Shown here: piece by piece, positions 53,929 through 64,000 of the stretch | Layout: each line of letters starts with the position of its first letter | Numbering within the stretch: position 1 is the first letter of the stretch | DNA from: Triangularia verruculosa | Lineage: Eukaryota; Ascomycota; Sordariomycetes; Sordariales; Podosporaceae | DNA length: 64,000 nt | NCBI GenBank assembly: GCA_033296885.1 | Contig: MU863886.1 | Coordinates: 352,983 to 416,982 of the forward strand | Direction: 5' to 3' | The notes under the pieces: model-generated | Databases searched by the model: none | What the model saw: the letters and a program-made list of their open reading frames with translations, nothing else | Told to the model about the DNA's origin: nothing | Made by a program: the position numbers and the translations under genes

Positions 53929-54363
53929 GATGGGCTATGAATTTGCCTGTTTGTGGTGTGACAGGAGGGGAAGCTAGGGGGAGGTCGCGAATGTCGTCGG
54001 CGTCCGAAGTTAATGTGAGGTTCCCACTTGGAGCTTGGCCAGTAACCGACACACTGGAGGGTGGCAGCCACACTTTTGCTCGTCAAGCCACAGCAGGGAT
54101 GACCCACAATGACGGCTTGCGGCCCAAATGCCCACTCTTCAATTGGTTGACCCCTGCCACTTCCTTGGGGACGAAGTGAAGAGCCAATGTGTTCATCAAC
54201 CCCACTATTGCTTGTGGGAGCTCCAGCTCCGTGTCCTTGTCGTTGATTGATTGACGGGCTGCCATGTGAAGCCATATCCGACGACACTCGACATGACATT
54301 TTGCGATCGCTGCAGTAATCTCTTCCCGATAGCACGAACACGAATAATCGCACACCGAACATA
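53929..54363. promoter_or_regulatory. NDUFS5/SEC39 divergent promoter
   Basis: 435 bp between the two start codons. No TATA box near either start. No other element recognised. Confidence 0.4.
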
Positions 54364-57340
54364 ATGACTCTCTCACTATCCCCGGCGAAGCTGGTACTTC
54401 TCGCCGTGCACTTCGCTGTTCAGGCCGATATCGATAGCTTGGCTGTCCTTGCTGCCCGCCATGACACAGTCCTGCGGAAAGATCTGGTGCTGCGCATCCT
54501 GCTGACCTACCTCCCCGAAACATTACAATCAAACAAATACGTCGGATTTCTTGAGAACCTCGAGAAGGGAACGCTTTCAGAAAATACCAGCCATGACGTC
54601 GATGCCTCATCAGTCGAGAACCTGGCGGAGGAGGACGCGACGAAGCGGGTGCGCAAGCTTCGACTGCTGCCCTTGAGTTCCAAAGATACACCAAAGGAAG
54701 TTGGCGATGACCATATCACCTCGTTTCTCGTCCGGAGGTCATACAAGGTGGACGAAGAGGCCGGCTTACTTGCGGAGCTCCCGACATTGTTGCTGCCATT
54801 TATGGACCACTCGCCGTATGTGCGGACACTTCTGATCTCGACGATACTGCCCCTTTTGAGACGAAACTGCGAATATCACCCAGAGGATCCGATTCAATAT
54901 ACTCTATCTGCTTTCCAGGAGCTTCCTGACCGTGTTGCCATCAACCTGTTACTGTCGCAAACCGGGGCTAGAGAGCACGATTTGCCCGTTGTTGGACGAG
55001 ACCTCCGGGGCATGATCGGTCCTTGGCTTCTGGATGAAAAGAAATGGAAGACTAGGAGACATAGTATTGCTCCCTCCAATGGCGATGAGGATGACGGGAT
55101 ATGTGCAGGATACGACGAGGTTCTCCGATGGCTTACCACGCAGGCTTCAAAGAACTGGAAGGTTGCTGTGAGCGTCGTTCAACAGTGGAATGGCCCAGGG
55201 GATGCCGATCTCGCAGGCTGGGGAGAACTGGAGCTGACAGAGCAACAACAAGACCACGTACAGCGAGCCTACGCTCAGGCAGCGTTGGCATCAGCATATG
55301 TGCTTCCGGAAGCATCATCTGAGGCGATTGAGGGCGCATATAGTATTGTGGCCCAAGTCGCGAGTCTCTGTGATCTAGAACCACTGCCCCCTTTTTCCTC
55401 AACAGTCACGCTTCTGCCACCACTTGCCGAACAGATCTCTGAAGATATCATTTCCACCAAAACCGCAACCTTCATGCGCAATGATTTGTTGAAATCGCCA
55501 AACATCCTGACGACACCTAGCAATGTGACGGTCGCCTTTCTGGAGGCACTGGTCATAAGTGCTCATCTCCTCACCCAGGCTGGCCATCCTTGCACTATCA
55601 GAAGAGCCGGCGAACTTGCCTTACTACAAGACGAACGCGACCAAAAAGAACAGGCCACCAAGCTTATTCATCACATCAGCCATAATGGCCCAAAGACAGA
55701 CGACAAGTTTTGGATTAGGGCACGGAATGAGATTCTCTGGCTTCGAGATTGGGGTGCCGAGGAGATATCCGTGGATGCTACTCCGAGAGGAGTTTTCAGC
55801 AAGCTGAAGAAAGAGTTTCTGGAGGTCGAGGTTCTGAAGGCTTTACTCTCCAACACCCGTAGGTTACCCACTTTCGTGGATGAGGATCCAGCGTTCACTA
55901 ACTGTTCAAAGGCTACAGTTTGGCACGGTCGTTGTATGAAGACAGCCCTGACCGACCCTTGGACGAAAAGGTGTTGCAAGATACCGTCTACGCCACAGCA
56001 ATGACAGCCTATGACAACGCTTCTAACCCGAACCGCACTCGTGGCGGGCTCAAGAGGTGTGACGAGATGTAGGCCAGGTCCCAGACTGCCATCACCATCA
56101 CCATGCTAACCAGAATGCCAGAATCAAAGCCTTTCCCGAAACCCTCCCCAAATCTCACCCGCTGGCCAAAAAGGTCGAAGCCCTCCTCCAAGCCACCCAC
56201 GCCCTGAGCGAGTACCGCTTGGTACTCAAACAAGGCGAACCTTTTACTCCTATCGTTCTCAGGGTTCACTCCGACCCCATCTCCATCATCGGGAAGATCC
56301 TCGAGCAAAACCCCAAATCATACACTCGCCTCCAGGATTTCCTCGGTTTAGGCAGCAGGATGGTCCAAGCCGGTCTCGTCAAACCCTCTACCGTCCCTCA
56401 CAGCCCATCGTCTTTGTGCCACCCGCCAGACCAAGTCTCGCAGCGGATAACAGCAATGTGCATCGACGCCGCCCTAACAGAAGAAGACTTTGAGACGGCC
56501 TACTCTTATGTCGTCACCCGTCTCGAGTCATCATCATCCTCTCCCGGCCAGCAGCAAGACGATTACTCTTGGCGCGTAGCCCTCCAAGCGGGGAAACACC
56601 GCCGGACGTCCAAAACCGTCAGACCTACGCACTATAGGACTTCGAGTGCCAACCCAGAGATTAGGCACCTAGAGCAGAGGATTGAGTGTTTGAGTGTTGC
56701 GCTGCGGATAGCACCGCCAGCAACGCTGCAGGAGATTCTCAACGTCTATCGGAGGGCGGAAGAGGAACTGGACGCGGCGATCAAAGCGGAGGAGGAGGAG
56801 GAGGATGAGTGGGATTGGAAGGGCGATAGCATGACGGGGAGCGGGACGATTATGCCGGGCGGTTTTGCGAGCAGTAATACCACGCTGGTGCAGCCACGAA
56901 CCAAATCTATTATTAGTGGTGGGGGTCGGAGGGCAGATAAAGAGGAGGAAGCGCCAATGTCGTTGTTTGACTTGGCCAGAGCGACGGGGTTGACGGCGCC
57001 GAAGAATCTGTCTGCGCTTTCGGGTTTGCAGAGGGCGGCGGGGGGTGCGTTTGGACTTGGGAGGGGGATAGGGGGTGGTGGTGGTGGTGGTGGGGATGGG
57101 GGTGCGACCATGGGGACGGGAACGAGGAATAGTACGGATAGTGCGAGGTCTGGCCATGGTGGGTTTGGTGGGAGCGACACGATGTCGAGTCATGATGGGG
57201 AGGGGAATAATGGACAGCAGCAGAGGGCGAGGAAGAGGGATCAGTTGAAGAATGCGGCGATGGGGACGTTGGTTAGTGGGGTGGGTTGGTTGGTGGGGGC
57301 TCCTGGTGGTGGTGGTGGTGGTGGTGGTAGGAGGGAATGA
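54364..57340 (+). CDS. SEC39: Sec39 family protein, Dsl1 tethering complex
   Basis: Three exons (54364-55858, 55912-56068, 56122-57340), 956 aa. Introns: GTAGGT to TCAAAG and GTAGGC to TGCCAG, with CTAAC words before both acceptors; Arg and Ile codons are rebuilt. Sec39 is an ER-peripheral alpha-solenoid subunit of the Dsl1 complex that tethers Golgi-derived COPI vesicles. The helical solenoid covers residues 1-800, with recognisable blocks such as LSPAKLVLLAVHFAVQADID at the N-terminus, NRTRGGLKRCDEIIKAFPET across the second intron, and GEPFTPIVLRVHSDPISIIG followed by LEQNPKSYTRLQDFL. The C-terminal 150 residues are Gly-rich and disordered with (GGT)n-coded Gly runs, a feature of filamentous-fungal copies and absent from the yeast protein (709 aa). 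Confidence 0.9.
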
Positions 57341-58016
57341 AATCGGGGTTCGTGTAGCTACTATAAAGGAATTCAAGACTAATAATCGAGCAAAATGTTA
57401 CTCTTCGTGGATTGGATGTGCTGTTGAATGGGCTACAGTTGATTCAGCAAACGCATCGTGTTTCCTTGCTACTGCTCTTAATATTTCCACCATACACTAC
57501 AGAAATTATTCTTTTCGGATGGCTCGCTGAGCGAAGGAAGCAAAGAAAAGCAAGACATGAAATCCCTCCCTTTCTCCTGCCCTTGGGCATGGGTTCAATA
57601 GCAACGCTTCACTTGCATCACGCAACCCTGCCATATTCCAGCCCTTTGGAGGGAAAGTTGGACAAGTTCTGATTCCTTTCCATTATCCACCCCCCTCCCG
57701 ACCACCTAAACGCCTCGTTGAATTCCGTTACCAAACTCCATCTTGTTCTTTTTTGAAACCCTATAGTCCGCTGTAAAAAGTTGCCCCCCTCACCCCTTCC
57801 TCCTTCCCGAAAGAAAATGATAGTGTACAGCCCTGTTCCATGAAAAAAATAAAAGTACGAGTTAACAAGGTCTTGGGTGTGTCTGTTTGTTCATCCACCT
57901 GTTTTGTCTTTTGTCTATAGCCCTTGCCTGCCTGCCCAATGCGGGAATGGGCTCAAAAGAAATCCCAAGCAATGCTGTCTAATCTTGGTGTTGGCACCGA
58001 GGTCAGACTCTCATTC
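57341..58016. other. Intergenic stretch between convergent SEC39 and IES1
   Basis: 676 bp, pyrimidine- and A-rich; probable 3' untranslated regions with an AATAAA-like word near 57848. No gene seen. Confidence 0.6.
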
Positions 58017-60187
58017 CTACTCCGAATCCGAGTCCCCGTCCAGCCCAAGTAGCGTCTTGTCAAGATCATCCAGGTCATCCTCGCCCTGGCCGTTGTTCTC
58101 GTCCTCGTCTTCGTCACCGAGACCAAGCAGGCCGCGGTCAACGTCGTCGAGATCATCGGCTTCCTCCATCGGTGTGTCGCCGTTGGTGTTGGCACGGCCG
58201 ATTCCGTTGGCCTTTGGGCGGCGGACGGCCTTGGACTGACGTCTTGACATCATCTCGGCTTCGTCCTCGGTCTCGGCGGGGTCGATGGGCTCCTTGGAGG
58301 GCGACTGGTCACCTTCACCGTCAGATCCATCACCGTTGGCCACTCCGTTTGTCGCTTTGGGTCGCTTGATCGGCGCGATAACACCGAGGTTTGGATCATC
58401 GCTGTTCTCCCAACGATCAAGCCGTCGCGCGGCGCGCCGAAGAGTGGCTGTATATGCGTGGAATTGCTCGCCAAAGTCATCAGTCTCATCCTTGAGCTGG
58501 CACAGCCCACCATACCCTCTCTCCCGGAAACTGAGCGTCTCGAGGCGGACTCCTGGGTTCTCGATGGCTGCCTTGTGGTACAAGACTGTCTCTTCGTCCT
58601 CACTGTCCTCCCACGGCTCCTCCCCATCCAACTTCTGGAGCCTCTGAAGGGCATGAATGATAGCCCCATCCACCCGACGAACTTTGCGTGCCTGATGGTG
58701 GCTTTTACGGAGGCTGCGGTCTAAGATGTACTCAACCCGCTGGTTCCTGTTGCGCTCCACAGCGATCTGATGAGCAGTCGGCGGGCGGGGTTTGCGGGCG
58801 ACGATGCCTTCCAGTTGAGGGCCACCGGGTGACGAACCGTCCACAACATATTTCAGTGAGTGGGGGCCTCGTCGACCCGTGCTGGCGACGGCAGCTGGTC
58901 TCCCGATCAAAGCTCGTGGCGGAGTCGACCTGACACTATCATGATCGCTCTCGTGCTTCGATGGGCGAATCCGCGGCAAAATGCCTGTGGTTGGGCCGAC
59001 TTCCTCTCCAGCCAGCGCGCGAGCCCTGCCTCCGCGTTTTGTCTGGCTGTCTGCTATGAATTGTTGATCGGCCTCGATAATCTTGGCGCGCATCTCCTGC
59101 TTTTCGCGGCCGAATCTCTCCTCCTCTTCGGTGTCGACGTTTTCGAGCGCCTCTTCCTGGGGAGTCATCTCCACTAGCTGCGGGACTCCTTGGTTGGCAA
59201 CATCAACGCCATAATCGACTCCGGCGCCGAATGGGTTCTCTTCGCAGCCCTCCTCAGTGAAGTCGGATTCCAAGTAAAACCACATGATCCACAAGAAGGC
59301 CATCGCGCGGCTGTCACTGCTGTACTGGGTCTTCATGATAAGGTCGTGGAACTCCCGACCGGGCGGGAAGTGTAGCTCAGCTACCTTGGTCGCGTTGCTG
59401 CAGATGAGGAATAGCAAGTTGACCGGGTTAGTTCGAGGAACGCCAACTGCTTTCACCGCGTCAAGCGATGTGGGCTCTGTTCTGTCTTCGGCACCGCCCT
59501 TCAGAATGGACTTCAACCGTGGCGCATCTTGTAGCTGCTTGTATGCGTTCGAGTCAGCTTGCGCCTGTAGAGATGGAATCGCGTGATAAGTTCGCAGCTG
59601 GGCTCGCATCTCGGGGAAAACTGTGGGGCAGGGAATGGTCAGCGACAAGTCGAGCATCAGAGACAGAGCTGGTACATACAGTTGAGGGTAGTGTTCATAC
59701 GACCGATGTTGACGAGGAGGCAGACCATGGCCATGCCCTTCGCGGCAGCGCGATCACTAAGCAGCTTGTCTCGAAGGACCTTGCTGGTCTTGCTACTCCT
59801 GGCCATGGTATCGATGTAGAGGTCGGCAAAGCATTGCTTGCCCAGACGCTGGGGTTCATAGCTATTGGTGAAGACTTTTTGTTCGTTGTCGAAGACGGCC
59901 TTGAGGAAGTCATACTGTATGTCCTTGCGCCAGAGTGGCTCGCCATCCTCCTTCTTCAAATGTCTAACTTTGCCGATGACAGAGTTCCCATTCTGGCCAT
60001 CATCACGGGCGCGCTTCTTGCCTCGAAGCTGCTTCTCTGTAGGTTCTGGTGTAGCGGTGGCCATCTTGGTGTCGCCGTCGTCGTCGGTCACCACTGTCAT
60101 GAATGACTTTTCGATGTGGTGGTGTTGGGGTGGTGAACTGGGATCGACTTCCGACATGGCCACGGCGGAGCTGGGTGATGCAGCCAT
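58017..60187 (-). CDS. IES1: INO80 chromatin-remodelling complex subunit Ies1
   Basis: Two exons on the minus strand (60187-59680 and 59620-58017), 703 aa; the intron is GTATGT to CCCACAG, with GCTGAC as branch word. Ies1 is an auxiliary subunit of the INO80 nucleosome-sliding complex in the nucleus. The family block lies near residues 75-110 (KKEDGEPLWRKDIQYDFLKA, FDNEQKVFTNSY), then FADLYIDTMARSSKTSKVLR and LLVNIGRMNTTLNFFPEMRA across the intron. A second conserved block at about 260-290 is MAFLWIMWFYLESDFTEEGC with NPFG. The C-terminal half is charged and disordered, ending in acidic repeats (DDLDDVDRGLLGLGDED and DDLDDLDKTLLGLDGDSDSE), two copies of a DLDD..LLGL motif. Confidence 0.92.
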
Positions 60188-61086
60188 GGCTGCGACAAAG
60201 GATCAAGTGATTTGACCAACTGTGGCTTGCGAATGATGGGATGATAATTGATTTGCGGTCACGTTTGTTGGTGCGACGGGGGCGCAGATTCAAGAAAGGG
60301 AAAGGGAGAGGGATTCGAGATGAAGTCACGGCTCGAGCGCCGGGTGGGAATTGCGCGCGACCAATACGACAATCAAAATGCTCGGCTGGGGCTGCAGGCC
60401 AAATGACGATAGTTGCTCCAGATGTGAGGAAAGATCAGAACAAAAGCGTCGATGGCGCAAATATAGAGTGTGTGAATCAATTTAGCCTCGGGGTTTGGGT
60501 ATTGGGGTGAGGAATTTTGTGATGATGGGATTTTGGAACAGGAGAGCGAGGCGCAGAAGCCTGCCACAGCACGGCAGCACCCCCGAAGGCATCGCGTCCC
60601 CGAACAAGCTTCCAGGTCGCCCTCTATCGTTTTGGCGATCCAAAATCGCGGGTGACGTGGTGCAGATGGACCCACCCCTTGTCGCTTTCATGAATCAGCT
60701 TGTGGGCCCCTCTGCCGGTCGACGCGATAGCTCAATATTATTGCACTAAGCATAATGCTGGATCCCGTTTCTTGCAAATAGACTCTCGACCGGCGACGGG
60801 CAGTTGCCGCTTTCGGCTTGGTGATGCGATCTCTTCCTCTTGATAATGCGTAATGTTTCTACCTATATAGCTCTTCACTCATCTCCGTTCTCCGTTCTAA
60901 GAGCTCGTGACTGCGTCAACCGTGACATGCAACCGTATTCATCCATTCGCAGTGCAAGCTAGCGTTGCACGTTCGGGGGCAGTCGGAACCGATCTACGGC
61001 TCCTCTTCTGACTCAACAAAGAAGTCTTCTCTGAAATCGCACGACACATACGACAAAAACACTGGGCTCGGTACCCGACGGCTTCA
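60188..61086. other. Divergent intergenic region
   Basis: 900 bp between IES1 and the 2OG oxygenase gene. Short frames on both strands without support; the right part contains a pyrimidine-rich leader near 60830-60900. Confidence 0.5.
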
Positions 61087-62360
61087 ATGGCTAACAAAAT
61101 CGCAAAAATCCCCGTCATTGACATCTCTGGCGAGGGGGATCAGGAGCAGATTGCCAGGGACTTGGTGGAGGCTGCCATTGAACATGGCTTCATCTACATC
61201 AAGAACACTGGCAAAGACATTCCTGCCGAAGCCGTTGATGGTGCATTTAATTTGGTACAAGAGGATCTTCGAGAATTATCAGACGCTTATCTGACAGTGG
61301 CTATCATATAATTAGGGCAGGACCATCTTCAAGGCACCTCTTTCAGAAAAGCAAGCATGCACCATCCAGAAGAACAACCGTGGATGGTCTGCTATGCAGT
61401 ATGAGACACTAGACCCATCAACACAACGTGTAAGTGCCTGTCGTAATCATGCCCTGGCAATCTCCAACTAAAAAGGAAATAGGTAGGCGACTTCAAAGAG
61501 TAAGTTCCCCCTTTCAGAGCCACGTTACTCATCTCATTTACCCTGAAACTCCAGGGCCTTCAACTTTGGAGAGTTCATCCATGGCAAGGCAGACCAACCC
61601 ATTCCAGCTACCATCGCCCCTTACGAAAGCCAGATCAACGATTTCGGTGAGCTCTGCTACAAACTCTGCCTCAAGATTAACACCCTCCTCGGCATCGGTC
61701 TCCAGGTCTCACCACCCGACTTCTTCACCAATGCCCACCTCCGCGAAAAAGGCGCCTCTGGCACCATTCTCCGGTTCCTACGCTACCCCCCTCACACGGA
61801 AACTGACGCTGACCGCGAAGCCGATGTCCGCGCAGGCGCCCATTCTGACTATGGCTCTATGACACTTCTCTTCCGCCTGAAGGGACAGGCCGGTCTTGAG
61901 ATCCTGAGTCAAGACGGGAAGACATGGGCACCCGTCCCGGTTGTCCCTCCAGGAACAGAGAATGATCCTTCTCCTCCTATTCTGTTGAACATTGGTGATT
62001 TGCTCTCGTACTGGACTAATGGGCTGCTGAGAAGCACCGTCCATAGGGTTGTGTTCCCTGGTCCGGGGAAGACGTCAGTCGAAGGGGAGACAGACTCGGA
62101 GCCAAGGTACTCTATTGCGTTCTTCTGCCATCCTGTGGCGACGACACCGTTGGAACCTGTACCGAGTGAGAGGGTTAGAATCCACAAGGGGGATGCGCAG
62201 GCGAAACAGGAGAATCCGTATGCGGAGAAGAAGGTGTTGACAGCTGATGAGCATTTGCAGATGAGGTGAGTTTGCACTCTGCAGCTGATCTGACATTTGT
62301 GCTGATCAATCGGGCAGATTGAAAGCAAGCTATTTGCAGCTGTATAAAGATAAGGAGTAG
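61087..62360 (+). CDS. 2-oxoglutarate/Fe(II)-dependent oxygenase (isopenicillin N synthase-like)
   Basis: Five exons (61087-61254, 61316-61429, 61483-61499, 61555-62265, 62318-62360), 350 aa; exon 3 has only 17 nt. Donors are GTACAA, GTAAGT, GTAAGT and GTGAGT; acceptors are ATTAG, AATAG, TCCAG and GGCAG. Residues 1-60 are the DIOX_N-type start (IPVIDISGEGDQEQIARDLV, EHGFIYIKNTG). The catalytic jelly roll follows with the iron ligands His and Asp in AHSDYGSMTLLF, the distal His in RSTVHRVVFPG, and the 2-oxoglutarate-binding Arg-x-Ser in RYSIAFF. Substrate unknown; fungal members act in secondary metabolism, gibberellin-type or flavonoid-like chemistry, or catabolism. No biosynthetic partner genes lie nearby, so this looks like a stand-alone member. 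Confidence 0.88.
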
Positions 62361-62488
62361 AGGACCGTAGGGGCGGGTGCAGTGATGATGAGCTGCTGGA
62401 ATATGGTAGATACTTTTCCCCTTGTAGCTTTGCCATCATGGTGCTCTCATAAGCTCAACATCTGAAGCACCACTGCAACAAATAAGAA

Positions 62489-62576
62489 GGTCTGCTGGCG
62501 TAATGGCAGCGCGTCTGACTACGATTAAAAAGATCAAGTAATCAGGAGGTTCCAGGTTCGACCCCTGGGTAGATCA
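62489..62576 (+). tRNA. tRNA-Arg (ACG) with 16-nt intron
   Basis: Second copy of the tRNA at 27461-27550, on the plus strand. D-arm, anticodon arm and T-arm are identical; the anticodon is ACG and the intron is TTAAAAAGATCAAGTA. The acceptor stem differs by three transitions: GGTCTGC pairs with GTAGATC, keeping the stem through one compensatory T-A and one G-T pair. Probably functional, though the extra wobble pair leaves some doubt. Confidence 0.88.
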
Positions 62577-63412
62577 TCCACTCTTTTGCACTCTTCTTCC
62601 AAGAGTCATTTTTTTTCTCGCTTTTTATGTGGTGGTGGAGACTGGGGACAGTTACCTAAGGGGATGATCCCTGACATTGAGTAAGGGCAGCACATTGTTC
62701 CAACCCTAACCCTTTATGAACTACATTTCGGTACTTCGAAGAGAGATGACGATGGGATCTTAGTAGATATTTGTTAAGGTAGTGTATCTAAATGAAGAGC
62801 GAATATTAATCGGGACTGCTTGGTGTTAGTTTCTGATGTATTGTCTGGTCCGACTTTTTAGTACGTTCTGTAGTTGAGAAATCCCATGTTAATCCGGAAA
62901 TGGCAGCAATGATATCAAGTTGAGATTTTATACTTATATTGACGTTGGTTGGCAGCTAGCATGTACCCTCGGTTCATGTAGTTTGACAGCTCATTGGCAT
63001 TATGATAGCTTGGGAAGTGCAGGCACCTAGATGCAAATAGATGGGGAAACAGCCCTATTAAAATGACGATAGCATCAAAGCGCTACTGATTCTCCAAGGA
63101 GGCCTTGGCCAAATGGCATAGCCCCCGTTCGAGTGCGAAGTAAAACCCTCATTTGAGGATTTTCGTAGCCGGCTTCCCTTCCTACTGGAGGGTGACCCGG
63201 TGAGCTTTTTGATCTTTTTATAGGTACTTTTCTTTTCTCTAACAGTCGATATTCTATGAGAGGTGACCTTTTTATTCTAACAATGGAACTCATGGTCGCT
63301 CGGTAGCTTGAGAACAATCATCTCCTTCTTCGACTTTTTCCATCCAAACAAATAAATCACAGTATGGGGATGCAATTTGCGTCATTCATCTGCGCAAGAA
63401 GATTCCGCTACA
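62577..63412. other. Gene-free stretch
   Basis: About 840 bp, AT-rich. It ends just before the kinase-like relic. I could not find the missing N-terminal part of that relic here. Confidence 0.5.
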
Positions 63413-63793
63413 ATGGATGTGACATGTTTATTGATGCCGATATCGTGGTTCCCTGACGTCGAGCATCTCACGTCCCACATTACCAAACTTCACCGAAACG
63501 TGACTTCACCGGACGGAAAATTTGGTTTCGGCGTGACGACGCATCATGGCAAGGCACCTATCGAGCACGGGTCGGAGGATACCTGGGAGAGGTATTTCAC
63601 CAGGACGACAAGAGACTTGCTGGAGATGGAGCAGCAAGTTCGAGGGGAGGATAACTCCATAAGAGAGTTGGCAGTAAAGTGGTTCGAGAGGATGCTTCCG
63701 AGGTTGCTGCGCCCGATGGAAACAGATGGGAGGAAGATCAGGCCGGTGATGCTACATGGGGACTTGTGGCATGGGAATACGGGTGTTGATTAG
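63413..63793 (+). pseudogene. Truncated fructosamine/ketosamine kinase-like relic
   Basis: An open frame of 126 codons from ATG 63413 matches the middle of the fungal fructosamine-3-kinase-like family (aminoglycoside-phosphotransferase fold): a FPDVEHLTSHITKLHRN helix, SPDGKFGFGVTTHHGK, a MLPRLLRPMETDGRKI helix and the catalytic-loop motif VMLHGDLWHGNTG with its Asp. The N-lobe with the ATP-binding Lys is missing, and a stop follows immediately after GNTGVD, before the DFG-equivalent. So both ends are lost. It could be a real gene whose other exons I failed to recognise or that lie past the window, but the abrupt stop favours a relic. Confidence 0.6.
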
Positions 63794-64000
63794 CACACAG
63801 GTGTCACACGGCCAACAACCAACCGGCCACATCACGGCCTAACAACCACCAACCTGCACGTTGTAAGCTAACCGTTGGAAGTGAAGCAGTCAATTAGAGG
63901 TATTGAAAAGGTATGAGCCGCATACAGGCCTAAGGGCCCTATAGCGGTAGGCACTTACAGTGCTCTTCTAGTGCAGCGGAATTAACACACACGATACCTA
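63794..64000. other. Window end, no gene seen
   Basis: Contains CAACCAACCGGCC-like repeats of CAAC/CCAAC. No coding frame. Confidence 0.5.

Noticed and set aside
1..64000. CRISPR arrays, operons or bacterial-type elements
   Set aside because: The window is clearly fungal nuclear DNA with spliceosomal introns; no spaced direct repeats or prokaryotic signals were seen.

Overview
The window is nuclear DNA of a filamentous ascomycete, most likely of the order Sordariales. Genes are intron-rich, with short introns (about 45-140 bp) that have GTRNGT donors, CTRAC-type branch sites and YAG acceptors. Proteins carry long disordered tails. The housekeeping set (TRM61, RRP9, ORC2, ULP2, SEC39, IES1, DED1, proteasome beta-4, GEP4, complex I NDUFS5) is typical of Pezizomycotina. 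A scaffold join (10 Ns between long G and C runs, 26030-26207) shows a draft assembly.

Layout. 1-10.1 kb is sparse and accessory: a TATA-driven small secreted Cys protein (2330-3022), an orphan three-exon gene (3838-5027), a multipass membrane protein (5556-6998, minus) and a gene built of very small exons (8512-9872). 10.7-25.9 kb holds a small charged hypothetical protein, an EF-hand MscS channel (minus), a 1,318-residue WW-domain protein, a CipC-like stress protein, TRM61 and an F-box-like protein. 26-31.8 kb is gene-poor: the assembly join, an intron-containing tRNA-Arg(ACG), a Myb/SANT-like gene (minus) and about 3 kb of non-coding DNA with an AAAACGG inverted-repeat patch. 31.8-62.4 kb is a dense block: GEP4 and ORC2 (divergent), DED1, proteasome beta-4 and a DUF2011-like gene (divergent), RRP9, ULP2, a previously hidden 122-codon gene ending 14 nt before the ULP2 ATG, an OXNAD-type reductase (divergent), a conserved hypothetical, NDUFS5 and SEC39 (divergent), IES1 and a 2OG-Fe(II) oxygenase (divergent). 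The right end has a second tRNA-Arg(ACG) and a truncated fructosamine-kinase-like relic.

There is no single pathway cluster. Shared themes are replication and chromatin (ORC2, IES1, ULP2), RNA biology (DED1, RRP9, TRM61), mitochondria (GEP4, NDUFS5), and proteolysis or trafficking (beta-4, SEC39). The most unusual object is 8512-9872, where at least ten consecutive exons of 12-45 nt, six of them exactly 21 nt and all in phase 0, splice into one charged helical open frame. Other oddities are a start codon split by an intron (proteasome beta-4), a GC-AG intron (NDUFS5) and two genes separated by only 14 nt (upstream of ULP2). All gene structures were read by eye from splice signals and frame continuity; no transcript data or database search was available.
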